Positions 1 to 10,465 are shown, counted from the stretch's first letter. The stretch is 64,000 nucleotides of DNA from Butyricicoccus porcorum (GCF_002157465.1 NZ_NHOC01000007.1:124001-188000), one strand, 5' to 3'. The notes: a model not told the origin generated them from the letters alone. Numbers and translations: made by a program.

Positions 1-1116
1 TGCGGCCCGGTTGCAATCGCTTCATTCCTGATTTATCAGTCAGAATTCGCAGGCATGTCCTACGGATTCAAGGTATTCTGGATGGTTGTCACCTACATCC
101 TGTGGGGTTCCATCTTCTATACCTCCATCAACATTCCGTACGGTTCGATGGCATCGGCAATTTCTTCCGATCCGACTGACCGTGCACAGCTTTCTACCTG
201 GAGAACAGTCGGCTCTACACTGGCAAGCTTGGTTATCGGCGTTGGTACGCCGCTGGTTGCGTATGAAACCGTACAGGGCAACACCGTTCTTTCCGGTTCC
301 CGCATGACCATCATTGCAGGCGTATTCAGCATTTGCGCCATCATCTGCTATCTGCTTTGCTTCAACCTGGTTCGCGAGCGCGTTGAGGTTCCTGCAAATA
401 CCGAAAAGCTCGATGTGGTAAAAATGCTCAAGAGCATTTTCACAAATCGCGCACTGCTGGGCATCATTGCAGCTGCAATCCTGCTGCTGCTGGCTATGCT
501 TGGTATGCAGGGCATGTCTGCATATGTCTTCCCGAACTATTATGGCAGTGCAGCAGCACAGTCTGCGGCTTCGTTTGCAGGTTCGATTGCTATGCTGGTT
601 ATCTGTGCGCCATTTGCTACCAAGCTGTCGGCGAAGTTTGGCAAAAAAGAGCTGGCTACCGTTTCCTGCCTGTTTGGCGCAGCAGTATACGTTGTCTGCC
701 TGATTCTGCGTCCATCCAATCCATATGTGTACGTTGCGTTCTACACGCTGGCATTTATCGGCCTCGGCTTCTTCAACACGATTATCTGGGCCATGATTAC
801 CGACGTTATCGACGATGCGGAAATCAAGAACGGCATCCGTGAGGATGGCACGATCTATTCCGTTTACTCGTTTGCACGTAAGCTGGGTCAGGCGTTCTCC
901 TCTGGCCTGGTAGGCGGTATTCTGGGCATGATCGGTTACACCCCGGAAACTGCATTTGATCCGGCTGTTACGTCCAAGATTTTTGATATGTCCTGCATCA
1001 TTCCGGCTGTCGGCCTGTTTGCCGTTGCATTGGCACTGCTGTTCATCTACCCGCTGAGCAAGAACAAGGTAGAAGCGAACGTAGCAGAACTGGCACGCCG
1101 CCGCGGTGAAGGCTAA
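1..1116 (+). CDS. GPH-family sugar (hexuronide) cation symporter, 5' partial
   Basis: The frame is open from base 1, so the N-terminus lies outside the window; 371 residues are visible. The protein is very hydrophobic with about nine remaining membrane segments. The order resembles the glycoside-pentoside-hexuronide:cation symporters (MelB/UidB type), including a DVIDDAEIKNGIREDGTIYS stretch of the kind these proteins carry in the central loop. It stands just before a complete glucuronate pathway, so import of glucuronate or a glucuronide is the natural substrate guess. It is followed by a GC-rich hairpin. Family assignment is good; the substrate is inferred only from neighbours. Confidence 0.85.
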   Translation, partial: CGPVAIASFLIYQSEFAGMSYGFKVFWMVVTYILWGSIFYTSINIPYGSMASAISSDPTDRAQLSTWRTVGSTLASLVIGVGTPLVAYETVQGNTVLSGSRMTIIAGVFSICAIICYLLCFNLVRERVEVPANTEKLDVVKMLKSIFTNRALLGIIAAAILLLLAMLGMQGMSAYVFPNYYGSAAAQSAASFAGSIAMLVICAPFATKLSAKFGKKELATVSCLFGAAVYVVCLILRPSNPYVYVAFYTLAFIGLGFFNTIIWAMITDVIDDAEIKNGIREDGTIYSVYSFARKLGQAFSSGLVGGILGMIGYTPETAFDPAVTSKIFDMSCIIPAVGLFAVALALLFIYPLSKNKVEANVAELARRRGEG

Positions 1117-1156
1117 AATCCATCCTCCAACCACATAACTCTCCAACTGACCGGAA

Positions 1157-1185
1157 GGGAGAGGGCTTTCAGGGAGCCCTCTCCC
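1157..1185 (+). terminator. hairpin after transporter gene
   Basis: GGGAGAGGGCT pairs perfectly with AGCCCTCTCCC around a 7-nt loop. No T-run follows, so it may be a weak terminator or an mRNA-stabilising or differential-expression element inside a longer operon. Confidence 0.5.
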
Positions 1186-1214
1186 ACCCGGGAGGGAAGA
1201 AAGGCAGGATTGCT

Positions 1215-2060
1215 ATGGCGAATCAGCTCGAACGTTTTGTAAAACGGAAAAATTACCTGGTTTTTGTCGACAGTGACGGATGCGCCATGGATACCATGGA
1301 GAGAAAACATACACAGTGCTTCGGCCCCGGCCTTGTGGCGGAATGGGGACTGGAGCCGGCGCGCGGCCTGGTTCTGTCGCGCTGGAATGAAATCAATTTG
1401 TATTCGATGACACGCGGAATCAACCGCTTTGAAGGTCTGGCATTGATCCTGAAAGAGATCAGTGATGCAGGCGGTGATATTCCAGGGCTGGACGATCTGC
1501 TGCGGTGGACATCCGCCGGCGGAGTGCTCAATCATCGCACACTTCGGGCGGAGATTGAACAAACCGACAGCATTTGTCTGAAAAAGGCACTGCTTTGGAG
1601 CAGGGAGGTCAATCGTCAGGTTGCCCTGCTGCCAAAGGAAGACCGACGCCCGTTTGAGGGTGTACAGCGTGCACTGGCACGGGCGCACCGCTATGCGGAT
1701 GTTGCCGTCATTTCCAATGCACCGCTGGAAACCGTATTGGAAGAATGGGACATGTATGGGCTGCTGGAACACACAGATATTGTTCTGGCAGAGGATTGCG
1801 GAAGCAAGGAACGCTGTATTGCGGGGCTGCTCGAAATGGGCTATTCCCGCGACCATGTGCTCGCCTGCGGCGATGCCTGCGATGACCTGCGTGCGGCAGA
1901 GCGGAGCGGTGTGTTCTTTTATCCCATTCTGGTAAAGCATGAAAATGAGAGCTGGGCGGAGTTTGCATCCGACGGCCTGAACTGCCTGCGCACCGGAACC
2001 TATGCCGGTGCCTATCAGCAGGAGAAAATAGAACAATTTTTAGCGAATCTTTCCAAATGA
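1215..2060 (+). CDS. HAD-superfamily hydrolase
   Basis: A 281-residue cytoplasmic protein. Motif I is visible near residues 18-24 as VDSDGCAMD, with the nucleophile Asp and the +2 acid Asp. A cap-like helical insert follows. Motif II is ISNAPLE near 166-172, a Lys lies in SKERC near 197-201, and motif III is CGDACDD near 217-223. These define a HAD phosphatase-type hydrolase, but the substrate is not evident. It sits between the symporter and uxuA, so it could act on a phosphorylated sugar acid or another pathway by-product. The ATG follows AAAGGCAGGA at fair spacing. Confidence 0.75.
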   Translation: MANQLERFVKRKNYLVFVDSDGCAMDTMERKHTQCFGPGLVAEWGLEPARGLVLSRWNEINLYSMTRGINRFEGLALILKEISDAGGDIPGLDDLLRWTSAGGVLNHRTLRAEIEQTDSICLKKALLWSREVNRQVALLPKEDRRPFEGVQRALARAHRYADVAVISNAPLETVLEEWDMYGLLEHTDIVLAEDCGSKERCIAGLLEMGYSRDHVLACGDACDDLRAAERSGVFFYPILVKHENESWAEFASDGLNCLRTGTYAGAYQQEKIEQFLANLSK

Positions 2061-2084
2061 GTTGTTATTGGGAACGAGAAAAAA

Positions 2085-2113
2085 TTTACAGAGAAACTCA
2101 TATTGTTTACTAT
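2085..2113 (+). promoter_or_regulatory. candidate sigma-A promoter of the uxu operon
   Basis: TTTACA, 17 bp, TACTAT. An inverted pair CTCATA (2096-2101) and TATGAG (2130-2135) frames the -10 region and could be an operator. Located 56 bp before the uxuA start codon. Confidence 0.5.
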
Positions 2114-2168
2114 AAATGATAGGGTTTAGTATGAGATTTATAACAGTGAGCAGTAAGGAGGATTTTTT

Positions 2169-3239
2169 ATGCAGATGACATTCCGTTGGTACGGCGAGGG
2201 CAATGACAGCATCACGCCGGAAATGATTAAGCAGATCCCGGGCGTCACCGGACTGGTCTGGGCACTGCATGACAAGCAGGCAGGCGAGGTCTGGACGGTC
2301 GAGGAGATCGAAGAGGCTCGCAAGCAGATTGAGGGCGCAGGCTTCAATATGGATGTCGTAGAGAGCGTCAATGTGCACGACGACATTAAGATTGGCCTTC
2401 CGACCCGTGACAAGTATATCGAAAACTACAAGACGACACTGAAAAATCTGGCGCAGTTCGGTGTCAAGGTTGTTACCTACAACTTTATGCCGATCTTCGA
2501 CTGGACGCGTACCGACCTGTTCCATCCGATGGGAGACGGCGCAACCGCACTGTACTACGAAAAGTCCAAAATTCAGCAGGATTACAAGGAAATGGCAGAT
2601 TACATCCTCGGCAACCTGCATGGCATGACGTTCCCAGGCTGGGAGCCGGAGCGCATGGCGAAGCTGGACGAGTTGTTTGAGGCGTATAAGCCCGTTACCA
2701 AGGAAAAGCTGTGGGAGAACCTGAAGTATTTCCTCGAAGCCATTATGCCGACCTGCCATGAGACTGGCATCAAAATGGCGATTCATCAGGACGATCCCCC
2801 CTGGGATATCTTTGGTCTGCCGCGCCTGCTGGTTGACAAGGAATCCATTGGACGCTTCCTGAACATGGTGGACGATGACCACAACTGCCTGTGCCTGTGC
2901 TCCGGTTCGCTGGGCGCAAACCCGAAGAACAATGTCGCAGATATCGTCCGCACCTATTGCGACCGCATTGCGTTCGCACATGTGCGCAATGTCAAGCATT
3001 TTGACAACGGCGACTTCACCGAAGCCTCTCATCGTGACTGCGATGGCGATGTCGGCATTCTTGACATCATGAAGGCGTACCACGACTGCGGCTATCAGGG
3101 CTACATGCGTCCGGATCATGGACGTCATATCTGGGGCGAGGAATGCAGACCGGGTTATGGCCTGTATGACCGCGCACTCGGCATTATGTACCTCTGGGGC
3201 TGCTGGGATATGCTCGACAAGACTGAGGGCAAAGTATAA
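2169..3239 (+). CDS. uxuA: D-mannonate dehydratase
   Basis: Converts D-mannonate to 2-keto-3-deoxygluconate in glucuronate breakdown. At 356 residues it matches the Gram-positive UxuA size. Family hallmarks are visible: MAIHQDDPPW near residues 202-211, a CLCSGSLG stretch near 239-246, AHVRNVK near 271-277, and the metal-binding MRPDHGRHIWGE near 313-324. GGAGG precedes the ATG by about 7 nt. It starts an uxuA-uxaC-uxuB-eda-kdgK run with 18-29 nt gaps, so it is almost certainly the first gene of one transcript. Assignment is secure. Confidence 0.95.
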   Translation: MQMTFRWYGEGNDSITPEMIKQIPGVTGLVWALHDKQAGEVWTVEEIEEARKQIEGAGFNMDVVESVNVHDDIKIGLPTRDKYIENYKTTLKNLAQFGVKVVTYNFMPIFDWTRTDLFHPMGDGATALYYEKSKIQQDYKEMADYILGNLHGMTFPGWEPERMAKLDELFEAYKPVTKEKLWENLKYFLEAIMPTCHETGIKMAIHQDDPPWDIFGLPRLLVDKESIGRFLNMVDDDHNCLCLCSGSLGANPKNNVADIVRTYCDRIAFAHVRNVKHFDNGDFTEASHRDCDGDVGILDIMKAYHDCGYQGYMRPDHGRHIWGEECRPGYGLYDRALGIMYLWGCWDMLDKTEGKV

Positions 3240-3257
3240 GCAACAGGAGGCGCAGGT

Positions 3258-4658
3258 ATGAAACCGTTTCTGGATCAGGATTTTCTGCTTTCCACTGAGA
3301 CAGCAAAAAAGCTGTACCATGAAGTAGCGGAGCAGATGCCGATTATCGACTATCACTGCCATATCAATCCGCAGGAAATTGCTGAGGATCGGAAATTTGA
3401 TAACATTTCTCAGGTCTGGCTCGGCGGCGACCACTATAAATGGCGCGTGATGCGTGCAGCCGGAACGACCGAAGACAAGGTCACCGGTGACGCAGATGAC
3501 CGCGAAAAATTCCGTGCTTTTGCGGCGACTATGCCCCAACTGATTGGCAATCCGCTGTATCACTGGAGCCATCTTGAGTTGCAGCGCGGCTTTGGTATCA
3601 CAGAGCCGCTGACGCCGGATAATGCGGACGAAATCTATGACAAATGCAATGAAATCCTGAAGGGATATTCCGCACGCAGCCTCATGGAGAAGTTCAATGT
3701 CAAGGCGATTTGCACGACCGATGATCCGGTGGACGACCTGCACTGGCATGAGCTGATTGCCGCAGACGAGTCATTTTCGATCAAAGTGCTGCCGGCATTC
3801 CGTCCGGATAAGGCGGTCAATATCGAAAAACCTGGGTTTGATGCGTATATCCGGAAGCTGTCCGGCGTTGTCGGACGCGAGCTCACAAGCGCGGAGGATG
3901 TCGCGGCGGCGCTGTGTGAGCGCATTGCGTATTTCGGTGCAAAGGGCTGTCTGTGTGCAGACCATGGCCTGGATTACTGCATGTATGCCGCACCGGATTC
4001 CGCGGCAGCCAATGAGGCATTTGCTCTTGCGATGGCTGGAAAGAAGCCGGATCAGGCGCTGGCGGATGCATATAAGACGCTGGTTACCATTGCATGTGCA
4101 AAGAAATACACGGAGCTGAACTGGGTCATGCAGATTCACTTCGGCTGTCTGCGCGATAACAACAAACCGCAGTTTGCAAAGCTCGGCCCGGACACCGGCT
4201 ATGACGCCGTCAACAGCCAGTCCGGTGTGGAAAATGTCGCACCGCTGCTCAATGCCTTTGCGGAAAACGACGGTCTGCCCAAGATCATCCTGTATTCGCT
4301 CAATCCGGTAGATAATACCGCGATTGCAACGATTATGGCATGTTTTCAGGGCGGCGGCGTTGCAGGCAAGATGCAGCAGGGAAGCGCGTGGTGGTTCAAC
4401 GACAACCGCCCGGGTATGCGCCAGCAGCTGATTGACCTCGCGTCGAACGGCGTGTTGGGACGCTTTGTCGGCATGCTGACCGATTCGCGTTCGTTCCTGA
4501 GCTATACGCGGCATGAATATTTCCGCCGTGTCCTGTGTGAACTGATCGGCGAATGGGTCGAGAGTGGACAGTATCCGGCTGACGAAACGCAGCTCAGAAA
4601 ACTGGTGGAAGACCTGTGCTATCACAATACCAATGAATTTTTCCGCTTTGGCGTGTGA
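3258..4658 (+). CDS. uxaC: glucuronate (uronate) isomerase
   Basis: Isomerises D-glucuronate to D-fructuronate, and galacturonate to tagaturonate, the entry step of the pathway. At 466 residues it is full length. The amidohydrolase-fold metal motif HCH appears in IIDYHCHINPQEIAED near residues 31-46, and IWLGGDHYKWR-type sequence (QVWLGGDHYKWRVMR) follows near 53-67. The C-terminal MLTDSRSFLSYTRHEYFRR segment is typical of UxaC. SD is AGGAGG. It lies 18 bp after uxuA. No irregularities seen. Confidence 0.95.
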   Translation: MKPFLDQDFLLSTETAKKLYHEVAEQMPIIDYHCHINPQEIAEDRKFDNISQVWLGGDHYKWRVMRAAGTTEDKVTGDADDREKFRAFAATMPQLIGNPLYHWSHLELQRGFGITEPLTPDNADEIYDKCNEILKGYSARSLMEKFNVKAICTTDDPVDDLHWHELIAADESFSIKVLPAFRPDKAVNIEKPGFDAYIRKLSGVVGRELTSAEDVAAALCERIAYFGAKGCLCADHGLDYCMYAAPDSAAANEAFALAMAGKKPDQALADAYKTLVTIACAKKYTELNWVMQIHFGCLRDNNKPQFAKLGPDTGYDAVNSQSGVENVAPLLNAFAENDGLPKIILYSLNPVDNTAIATIMACFQGGGVAGKMQQGSAWWFNDNRPGMRQQLIDLASNGVLGRFVGMLTDSRSFLSYTRHEYFRRVLCELIGEWVESGQYPADETQLRKLVEDLCYHNTNEFFRFGV

Positions 4659-4687
4659 ATTTTTAAAGAGAAAGAGATGGGAAAATT

Positions 4688-6274
4688 ATGAAGCTTTCGT
4701 TACAATCCATTCAGAATAAGGACGCATGGAAGGGCTACCACCTTCCGAGCTTTGACCCGGCGGAGATCGCTGCCAATACGGCGAAAAAGCCGCAGTGGAT
4801 GCATTTCGGTTCGGGCAACATCTTCCGCATTTTCCCGGCGGCACTGTGCCAGCGCCTGATCGAACAGGGCAAGATGGACACCGGCATCATCTGCTGCGAG
4901 AGCTATGACGACGAAGTGATTACCAAATGCTTCCGTCCGTATGATAACCTGACCATTGCTGTTACGCTGAACGCAGACGGCAAACTGGACAAGGAGGTTA
5001 TCGGTTCGATGGCGGACAGCCTGACCATGCTGTATGACGGCGATAAAATTGCCGAAATCTTCAAGCAGCCGTCGCTCCAGATGGTTTCGTTCACCATCAC
5101 GGAGAAGGGCTACAGCCTGCGCAATGCAAAGCATGAGCTGGTTCCGGCTGTTGTCGAGGATATGGCAAACGGCCCGGAGGGCTGCAAATCGTTCATGGCA
5201 CAGCTGGCTGCCATGTGTCTCGGCAGAAAGCATGCCTGCGGCGCGCCGCTCGCACTGGTATCTATGGACAACTGCTCGCACAATGGTGAGAAGCTCCAGA
5301 TGGCAGTGATGGAAATCGCCAAGGCATGGCTGGATAACGGTAAGATTTCCGCAGAGGATTACGCATATCTCGAAAACGATATCGCATTCCCGTGGAGCAT
5401 GATCGATAAGATCACCCCGCGCCCGCATCCAGTTGTTGAAAAGCAGCTGATTGAAGACGGTCTGGAGGATATCAGCCCGTTTACGACGGCAAAGCATACC
5501 TATACCGCACCGTTTGTCAATGCAGAAAAGACGCAGTATCTGGTTATCGAGGATCAGTTCCCGAACGGCAGACCGCCGCTGGAGGACGCTGGTGTCATCA
5601 TCACTTCCCGTGACACCGTCAACAAGGTCGAAAAGATGAAGGTCTGCACTTGCCTGAACCCGCTGCACACCTGCCTCGCTGTTTACGGCTGCATTCTGGG
5701 CTATACCTCTATCGCAGAGGAAATGAAGGACCCGGAGCTGAGTGCATTTATCGATAAGATGAGCCATGTCGAAGGCATGCCGTTTGTCGTTGATCCAGGC
5801 GTCATCGAGCCGAAGAAGTTCCTCGAAGAGGTACTGACTGCACGTTTCCCGAATCCGTTCATGCCGGACACCCCGCAGCGCATCGCAACGGATACGTCGC
5901 AGAAACTGTCCATCCGCTTCGGCGAAACCATCAAGGCATATATCGCATCGCCTGACCGCGAAGCTTCCGAGCTGAACCTCATTCCGCTGGTACTGGCTGG
6001 CTGGCTGCGTTACCTCATCGGCGTGGACGACGAGGGCAAGCCGTTTGACATCAGCCCTGACCCGTTGCTTCCGGCTATGCAGGAGAAGCTCACCGGCATC
6101 ACGCTGGGCGGCGAGATCGACGCAGAGCAGCTGCGTCCAATTCTGTCCGACGCATCTATTTTTGCAGTTGATCTGTACGAATGCGGTCTGGCAGAGAAGG
6201 TCATCGGCTACTTCCAGGAACTGATGGCGGGCCCGGGCGCAGTCCGTGCAACGCTGAAGAAGTATGTCCACTGA
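4688..6274 (+). CDS. uxuB: fructuronate reductase (mannitol dehydrogenase family)
   Basis: NADH-dependent reduction of fructuronate to mannonate. It is 528 residues long. The N-terminal nucleotide-binding segment HFGSGNIFRIF lies near residues 36-46, and the family Lys-containing segment is seen as MIDKITPRPHP near 238-248. NPLHTCLAVYG near 322-332 is the substrate-domain signature. Position between uxaC and eda/kdgK fits the uronate role rather than a mannitol dehydrogenase. Tagaturonate reductase activity (UxaB-like) cannot be excluded from sequence. Confidence 0.9.
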   Translation: MKLSLQSIQNKDAWKGYHLPSFDPAEIAANTAKKPQWMHFGSGNIFRIFPAALCQRLIEQGKMDTGIICCESYDDEVITKCFRPYDNLTIAVTLNADGKLDKEVIGSMADSLTMLYDGDKIAEIFKQPSLQMVSFTITEKGYSLRNAKHELVPAVVEDMANGPEGCKSFMAQLAAMCLGRKHACGAPLALVSMDNCSHNGEKLQMAVMEIAKAWLDNGKISAEDYAYLENDIAFPWSMIDKITPRPHPVVEKQLIEDGLEDISPFTTAKHTYTAPFVNAEKTQYLVIEDQFPNGRPPLEDAGVIITSRDTVNKVEKMKVCTCLNPLHTCLAVYGCILGYTSIAEEMKDPELSAFIDKMSHVEGMPFVVDPGVIEPKKFLEEVLTARFPNPFMPDTPQRIATDTSQKLSIRFGETIKAYIASPDREASELNLIPLVLAGWLRYLIGVDDEGKPFDISPDPLLPAMQEKLTGITLGGEIDAEQLRPILSDASIFAVDLYECGLAEKVIGYFQELMAGPGAVRATLKKYVH

Positions 6275-6292
6275 CGGCAGGAGGATGCAACT

Positions 6293-6937
6293 ATGAATGC
6301 ACTGAATCAGGCAATTTCCGACATCGGCGTAGTCCCTGTTATTAAGTTAAACAACCCGGAGCGCGATGCCGCTCCGCTGGCAAAGGCACTGTGCGAAGGC
6401 GGCGTTCCGGTCGCTGAAGTCACCTTCCGTGCAGCAGGCGCACCGCTCGCCATCAAGGCAATGAAGGAGACCTGCCCGGACATGATCGTCGGCGCAGGTA
6501 CCGTGACTACCACCGCACAGATCGACGAAGCGATTGCTGCGGGCGCACAGGTTATCGTAACCCCGGGCTTTGATCCGGAGCTGGTTGCATATGCACAGAG
6601 CAAGGACATCGCCATTTATCCGGGCTGCACCACCCCGACCGATTACCATGCGGCTCTGAAGTTTGGTCTGGAAGTCCTGAAGTTCTTCCCGGCTGAGCAG
6701 TCCGGCGGCCTCGCTAAGATCAAGGCAATGAGCGCACCGTTCCCGCAGTTCAAGGTTATGCCGACCGGCGGCGTATCCCTCAAGAACCTGAAGGACTATT
6801 TGTCCAGCCCGGTAATTGCAGCATGCGGCGGCTCCTACATGGTAACTGCTGATCTAATCGATAACCATAAGTGGGATGAAATCACCGACCTGTGCAAAAA
6901 GTCCCGTGAAATCGTAAAGGAGGCGCGCAATGGCTAA
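6293..6937 (+). CDS. eda: KDPG/KHG aldolase
   Basis: Cleaves 2-keto-3-deoxy-6-phosphogluconate to pyruvate and glyceraldehyde-3-phosphate, the last step of the route. It is 214 residues, a single TIM barrel. The catalytic Glu is in AEVTFR near residue 43, the Schiff-base Lys in LKFFPAEQ near residue 131, and the phosphate-binding GGVS near 161-164. SD AGGAGG. Its last 8 nt overlap the start of kdgK. Its first 58 nt occur identically again at 18810-18867 on the other strand, the stub of a second eda copy. Confidence 0.95.
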   Translation: MNALNQAISDIGVVPVIKLNNPERDAAPLAKALCEGGVPVAEVTFRAAGAPLAIKAMKETCPDMIVGAGTVTTTAQIDEAIAAGAQVIVTPGFDPELVAYAQSKDIAIYPGCTTPTDYHAALKFGLEVLKFFPAEQSGGLAKIKAMSAPFPQFKVMPTGGVSLKNLKDYLSSPVIAACGGSYMVTADLIDNHKWDEITDLCKKSREIVKEARNG

Positions 6938-7952
6938 AGTAATTACCTTCGGCGAAATTATGCTTCGCCTTGCTCCGAACGGTTACTACCGTTTTTTCCA
7001 GAATGACCAGATGCAGGCAACCTTTGGCGGCGGCGAAGCCAATGTCGCCGTTTCGCTGGCAAACTATGGCATTGATACGGCATTTGTCACCAAGCTGCCG
7101 GAGCATGCCATCGGACAGGCAGCTGTCAACAGCCTGCGCCATTACGGTGTAGATACCTCTATGATCGTCCGCGGCGGCGACCGTGTCGGCATCTACTATC
7201 TGGAAAAGGGTGCATCCCAGCGCGGCTCGGTATGCATCTATGATCGTGCCCACTCTTCTATTCAGGAATCCTCTGCGTCCGAGTATGACTGGAACGCAAT
7301 TTTCGAGGGCGCAGAGTGGTTCCATTTTACCGGAATTACCCCGGCACTCGGCCCGAATGTCGTTGAAATCTGCCGCGAGGCATGCAAGGCGGCAAAGGCA
7401 CACGGCGTCAAGATCTCCTGCGATCTGAACTACCGCGGTAAGCTGTGGACGCGTGAAGAAGCGCGCGCAGCAATGACCGATCTGTGCCAGTATGTCGACG
7501 TCTGCATCTCCAACGAAGAGGATGCAAAGGATGTCTTCGGCATCGAAGCAGAGAACACAGATATTTACGGCGGTAAGCTGAACAAGGAAGGCTACAAGTC
7601 GGTAGCCAAGCAGCTGGCTGACAAGTTTGGCTTCGAGAAGGTTGCCATCACCCTGCGCACCTCGATTTCCGCAAGTGACAACGACTGGGCAGCAATGCTG
7701 TACGACGGTGAGAACTACTGTTTCTCCAAGGAGTATCACCTGCACATCACCGACCGCGTCGGCGGCGGCGACAGCTTTGGCGGCGGCCTGATTTACTCCC
7801 TGCTGACCGGCAAGTCCACGCAGGATGCGGTTGAGTTTGCTGTTGCGGCATCCGCACTCAAGCACTCCATCGAAGGCGACTACAACCTGGTTACGGTTTC
7901 TGAGGTTGAAAAGCTCGCCGGCGGCGACGGTTCCGGCCGTGTTCAGAGATAA
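6930..7952 (+). CDS. kdgK: 2-keto-3-deoxygluconate kinase (PfkB family)
   Basis: Phosphorylates 2-keto-3-deoxygluconate to KDPG, the substrate of Eda. It is 340 residues. The ribokinase-family N-terminal glycine motif FGGGEANVAVSLANYG lies near residues 33-48, and the C-terminal signature DRVGGGDSFGGGL, with the catalytic Asp of GGD, near 275-287. SD AAGGAGG lies inside the end of eda, and the two reading frames overlap by 8 nt, so translation is probably coupled. It closes the operon and is followed by two strong hairpins. Confidence 0.93.
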   Translation: MAKVITFGEIMLRLAPNGYYRFFQNDQMQATFGGGEANVAVSLANYGIDTAFVTKLPEHAIGQAAVNSLRHYGVDTSMIVRGGDRVGIYYLEKGASQRGSVCIYDRAHSSIQESSASEYDWNAIFEGAEWFHFTGITPALGPNVVEICREACKAAKAHGVKISCDLNYRGKLWTREEARAAMTDLCQYVDVCISNEEDAKDVFGIEAENTDIYGGKLNKEGYKSVAKQLADKFGFEKVAITLRTSISASDNDWAAMLYDGENYCFSKEYHLHITDRVGGGDSFGGGLIYSLLTGKSTQDAVEFAVAASALKHSIEGDYNLVTVSEVEKLAGGDGSGRVQR

Positions 7953-7982
7953 TCTACCAATCCCCTTACTTTCCCTATGAAG

Positions 7983-8020
7983 TGCAGGACAGCATTTCCT
8001 GAGAGGGAAGCTGTCCTGCA
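7983..8020 (+). terminator. hairpin downstream of kdgK
   Basis: TGCAGGACAGC pairs perfectly with GCTGTCCTGCA around a 16-nt loop. The T-run after it is poor (TAAAATCCTTTCC), so it may work together with the next hairpin. Confidence 0.6.
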
Positions 8021-8088
8021 TAAAATCCTTTCCTTATTTTGATATCTGATTTCTCATTTGATAGCATCCAGTAATACACCTTTCCTGC

Positions 8089-8124
8089 TTGAGCCCGTCC
8101 GCCTTTTTTGGCGGACGGGCTCAA
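8089..8124. terminator. 15-bp hairpin between convergent genes
   Basis: TTGAGCCCGTCCGCC and GGCGGACGGGCTCAA form a perfect 15-bp stem with a six-T loop. It separates kdgK from the oppositely oriented FliB-like gene and probably stops transcription from both sides, although neither tail is U-rich. Confidence 0.6.
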
Positions 8125-8142
8125 AACTTTGTATCGAAATAC

Positions 8143-9210
8143 TCACAGGATAGAATACAGGAGGATTTTTTCCGTGTTTTCCTCGTCGTATTCAATTTCT
8201 TCGGAATAGCGCCTGCACAGATCAATTTGTCGGGCATGCGTCAGGCATCCCTCTGTCAGCCATGTCTGTATGTCCAGCAACTGGATCATGCAGGTGCTGA
8301 TGAGCGCAAAATTGACACGCCCACACAGCATGCCATCCCAGCGAGCTCCCATAAAATGGCGATACAGGAAGTAGAGAAGCAGCTGTTCATATTCATACAG
8401 ATTATCCTGATAACAGGAAAGAAACGCCTGTCTGTGGCGCAGGAGTTCAGGCAGCTGTGCTTTTGTCTCGAAGAGCAGGTCACGCCATGCAGGTTCATTG
8501 ATTTCCAGCGTGAGAAAGAAATCGAGCAGACGGGTGAGCGATCCCAGCTGCCAGAATGCATCCGTCCAATTGGGGACGTATGCAGCTTCGACGGCAGAAA
8601 ACATCCATGTATCACAGGTTTTCTGCATGTTGACGGCAGTGATGTACAGCCGGTTCATGCGTTCCTCCAGCGGCAGATATGGTTCTGCTTTGACGATGTG
8701 AAACAGCTCGTCCCGCATGCGGAACAGCTCATGCTCTGCGGCGCGCTCGTCTTCTGAAAGCGCTTCTGGTTCAAAGTCGTCATCGGGGACGGCTTCCAGC
8801 GCGGGAACACTGGTATTTTGCAGAATCAGCTCAGCGGCAGCCTCACAGCACAATCCGACACCGGCTTCTGTCCCATCGGAAAACCAATCGTAATAGCGCG
8901 GATGCTCGGTGCAGATCTGACAGAGGTGTTCTGCACCTAGCTCGGTATAAATATCGCACAGGTTGTGCTTACCCAGAAACGGGCAGCGTCCCTGTGTATC
9001 GAGCATAAAATGTGCGGTTTCGCCCGGCTCAGCGGGCAGTGCGATATGTGCCCGCAGGCGGTCACCACATGCACCATCGACCTGCTGGTAATAGGTGAGC
9101 GTTTCGTCGTCGATGTCGATTTCCCAGCCCGCAAGACAGCAGTTGTGCGTACAGGCGGATGCCGTACAGCGGAATTTTGGATAATAAGACGGGTATCTCA
9201 GATAACCCAT
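8143..9210 (-). CDS. FliB-like flagellin lysine-N-methylase family protein
   Basis: 355 residues if started at the ATG ending at 9210, which has GGGAGGA 7 nt upstream; an in-frame ATG 36 nt earlier lacks such a site. Cysteine-rich elements near the N-terminus (CTASACTHNCC near 12-22, CPFLGKHNLCDIY near 71-83, HLCQICTEHPRYYD near 89-102) match the FliB / YkgJ-type zinc or iron cluster family. FliB methylates flagellin lysines in Salmonella; no flagellar gene is present here, so the target is open. Many Clostridia carry such stand-alone members. Confidence 0.75.
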   Translation of the reverse strand: MGYLRYPSYYPKFRCTASACTHNCCLAGWEIDIDDETLTYYQQVDGACGDRLRAHIALPAEPGETAHFMLDTQGRCPFLGKHNLCDIYTELGAEHLCQICTEHPRYYDWFSDGTEAGVGLCCEAAAELILQNTSVPALEAVPDDDFEPEALSEDERAAEHELFRMRDELFHIVKAEPYLPLEERMNRLYITAVNMQKTCDTWMFSAVEAAYVPNWTDAFWQLGSLTRLLDFFLTLEINEPAWRDLLFETKAQLPELLRHRQAFLSCYQDNLYEYEQLLLYFLYRHFMGARWDGMLCGRVNFALISTCMIQLLDIQTWLTEGCLTHARQIDLCRRYSEEIEYDEENTEKILLYSIL

Positions 9211-9308
9211 GCAGCATTCCTCCCAGATGGAAAATGTCGTTCCCATTATAGCAAACGGAGCGCGGAAAGTACACAGCCGCGTTCTAAATGCAATGGTTCC
9301 GGCAAAAC

Positions 9309-9346
9309 AAAAAGAAGAGGCTTTCGATCAGTTGACCAAAAGCCTC
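9309..9346 (-). terminator. intrinsic terminator of ilvC
   Basis: Read on the minus strand, AGAGGCTTT and AAAGCCTCT form a 9-bp stem with a 13-nt loop, followed by TCTTTTTG. Lies 35 bp after the ilvC stop. Confidence 0.8.
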
Positions 9347-9380
9347 TCCCTTTTTAGGAAAGCAAAATTTTAGGAAATAA

Positions 9381-10412
<1,032 letters not shown>

Positions 10413-10465
10413 TTACTCCTTTTCGCATCTATAGAATTGAAATCGAAAACAAAAACAGGTGCGGT

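Noticed and set aside
2040-3749. 569-codon minus-strand frame opposite uxuA and uxaC
   Set aside because: Shadow of two highly conserved genes; the encoded sequence has no recognisable fold.
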